Positions 7,661 to 7,986 of a stretch of DNA of 7,986 nt are shown piece after piece. The position numbers and the translations under genes were made by a program. The stretch lies in contig CAYZYS010000096.1 of assembly GCA_964482605.1 (NCBI GenBank), positions 1 through 7,986 of the forward strand, written 5' to 3'. This DNA is from Bacteroides_F sp964482605. Lineage in GTDB: Bacteria; Bacillota; Clostridia; Lachnospirales; Lachnospiraceae. The notes beneath the pieces were generated by a model. The model saw only the letters and a program-made list of their open reading frames with translations. It searched no databases and was not told the DNA's origin. How positions within the stretch are numbered: position 1 is the stretch's first letter; the number at the start of each line of letters is the position of its first letter.

Positions 7661-7685
7661 GCCATGGTATCATATGCCATTGGGC
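7661..7685 (+). other. Imperfect hairpin in the leader of the lipoprotein gene
   Basis: ATGGTAT (7664-7670) pairs with ATGCCAT (7674-7680) across a 3-nt loop, with one G-T wobble. GCC (7661-7663) can extend the stem with GGC (7683-7685) past a 2-nt bulge. No run of T follows on either strand, so it is not an intrinsic terminator. The overlapping TGGG (7681-7684) can instead pair with CCCA (7699-7702). It may be a leader structure of the downstream gene or simply chance. Confidence 0.3.
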
Positions 7686-7747
7686 AAAAGACAAATGACC
7701 CAAAGGTAAGGGATTATAAATGCAGGTCTTGGGATGGCCTGGGGAAT

Positions 7748-7753
7748 GGGGAG
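7748..7753 (+). promoter_or_regulatory. Ribosome binding site of the lipoprotein gene
   Basis: GGGGAG ends 3 nt before ATG 7757, a slightly short spacing but the strongest purine run in the leader. It fixes the start at 7757, where the encoded protein begins with a clean signal peptide. Confidence 0.55.
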
Positions 7754-7756
7754 ATT

Positions 7757-7986
7757 ATGAAAAAGATGGTATCAGGTGCATTGGTGGGCTGTATGCTGCT
7801 CATGGCGGGCTGCGGAACCAGTGCGGTGGCAGGCCAGAGTGCTACGCAGGCAGCAACACAGCAGGTGACACAGGCAACCACCAAGGCGGCAGGTTCTGGC
7901 TGGAAGGACGGCATAGACCTTGTGGGCTTTGACATCAATGATAAAAACGGGCAGAGGCGCGTGTGGGTGAGCATTGGAACCATGGC
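7757..7986 (+). CDS. Lipoprotein of unknown function (3' end missing)
   Basis: The frame is open from ATG 7757 to the window edge, giving 76 residues so far. It begins MKKMVSGALVGCMLLMAGC, a type II signal peptide: two Lys, a hydrophobic core and a lipobox ending at Cys19 (Met-Ala-Gly before the Cys, Leu at the fourth position). After signal peptidase II cleavage the protein would be lipid-anchored to the outer face of the membrane. Residues ~20-46 form a Gln/Thr/Ala/Ser-rich linker. A folded domain seems to start at GWKDGIDLVGFDIND, where VWVSIGT follows, but too little is visible to name the family. It lies 172 nt after the MATE gene with its own candidate promoter, so it is probably a separate transcription unit. 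A solute-binding or surface-binding role is a guess from the anchor alone. Confidence 0.85.
   Translation, partial: MKKMVSGALVGCMLLMAGCGTSAVAGQSATQAATQQVTQATTKAAGSGWKDGIDLVGFDINDKNGQRRVWVSIGTM

Noticed and set aside
7720..7932. A 70-codon + strand open frame overlapping the lipoprotein start
   Set aside because: It is out of frame with the lipoprotein, which has a clear signal peptide and lipobox. The product is Gly/Arg-rich with no features.
1..7986. Mobile elements, CRISPR arrays, tRNA or rRNA genes, phage or defence genes
   Set aside because: No transposase or integrase sequence, long terminal inverted repeats, regularly spaced repeats or RNA-gene signatures were seen on either strand.

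Overview
The window carries five genes, all on the + strand. The first lacks its 5' end and the last lacks its 3' end. The gene types point to a Gram-positive, spore-former-type Firmicute, most likely a gut-type Clostridia/Lachnospiraceae member. They are a class A penicillin-binding protein with a low-complexity tail, a MATE transporter of the clostridial kind, and an N-terminally lipidated protein with a short signal and a Gln/Thr linker. Base composition is near 50% GC by eye, AGG is a favoured Arg codon, and Shine-Dalgarno sites are of the GGAG/GAGG type. The taxonomic call is an inference from style and gene content, with no marker gene to confirm it.

Layout. Positions 1-1824 hold the 3' part of a large, apparently secreted or membrane-anchored protein with TolB/WD-like beta-propeller sequence and a C-terminal domain resembling a papain-fold C39-like peptidase. 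In my alignment the catalytic Cys and His are both replaced by Ser. After a 7-nt gap comes a full bifunctional class A PBP (1832-4093) with all GT51 and transpeptidase motifs intact and a roughly 100-residue Gly/Ala/Asp/Thr-rich tail containing three GDRD units. Next is a large polytopic membrane protein (4134-6209, or from 4128) that looks like a GT-C-type glycosyltransferase with an N-terminal extracytoplasmic beta-rich domain. A MATE-family exporter follows (6256-7584). The 172-nt spacer after it (7585-7756) holds a candidate promoter and two small inverted-repeat structures, but no convincing intrinsic terminator. A lipoprotein gene then begins at 7757 and runs off the window.

How the genes may work together. 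The first four genes are closely spaced (gaps of 7, about 40 and 46 nt), in the same direction and without visible terminators, so a single transcript is plausible. Three of the four are predicted to act at or outside the cytoplasmic membrane on the cell envelope: a pseudo-peptidase/propeller protein, a peptidoglycan polymerase and a putative lipid-linked sugar transferase. The MATE protein may simply be a drug or metabolite exporter. The lipoprotein appears to have its own promoter region. I see no transposase, integrase, phage gene, CRISPR array, tRNA or rRNA. Nothing here is a clear-cut new system. The best leads are the apparently dead C39-like domain next to the PBP, and the unusual domain architecture of the GT-C-like protein.
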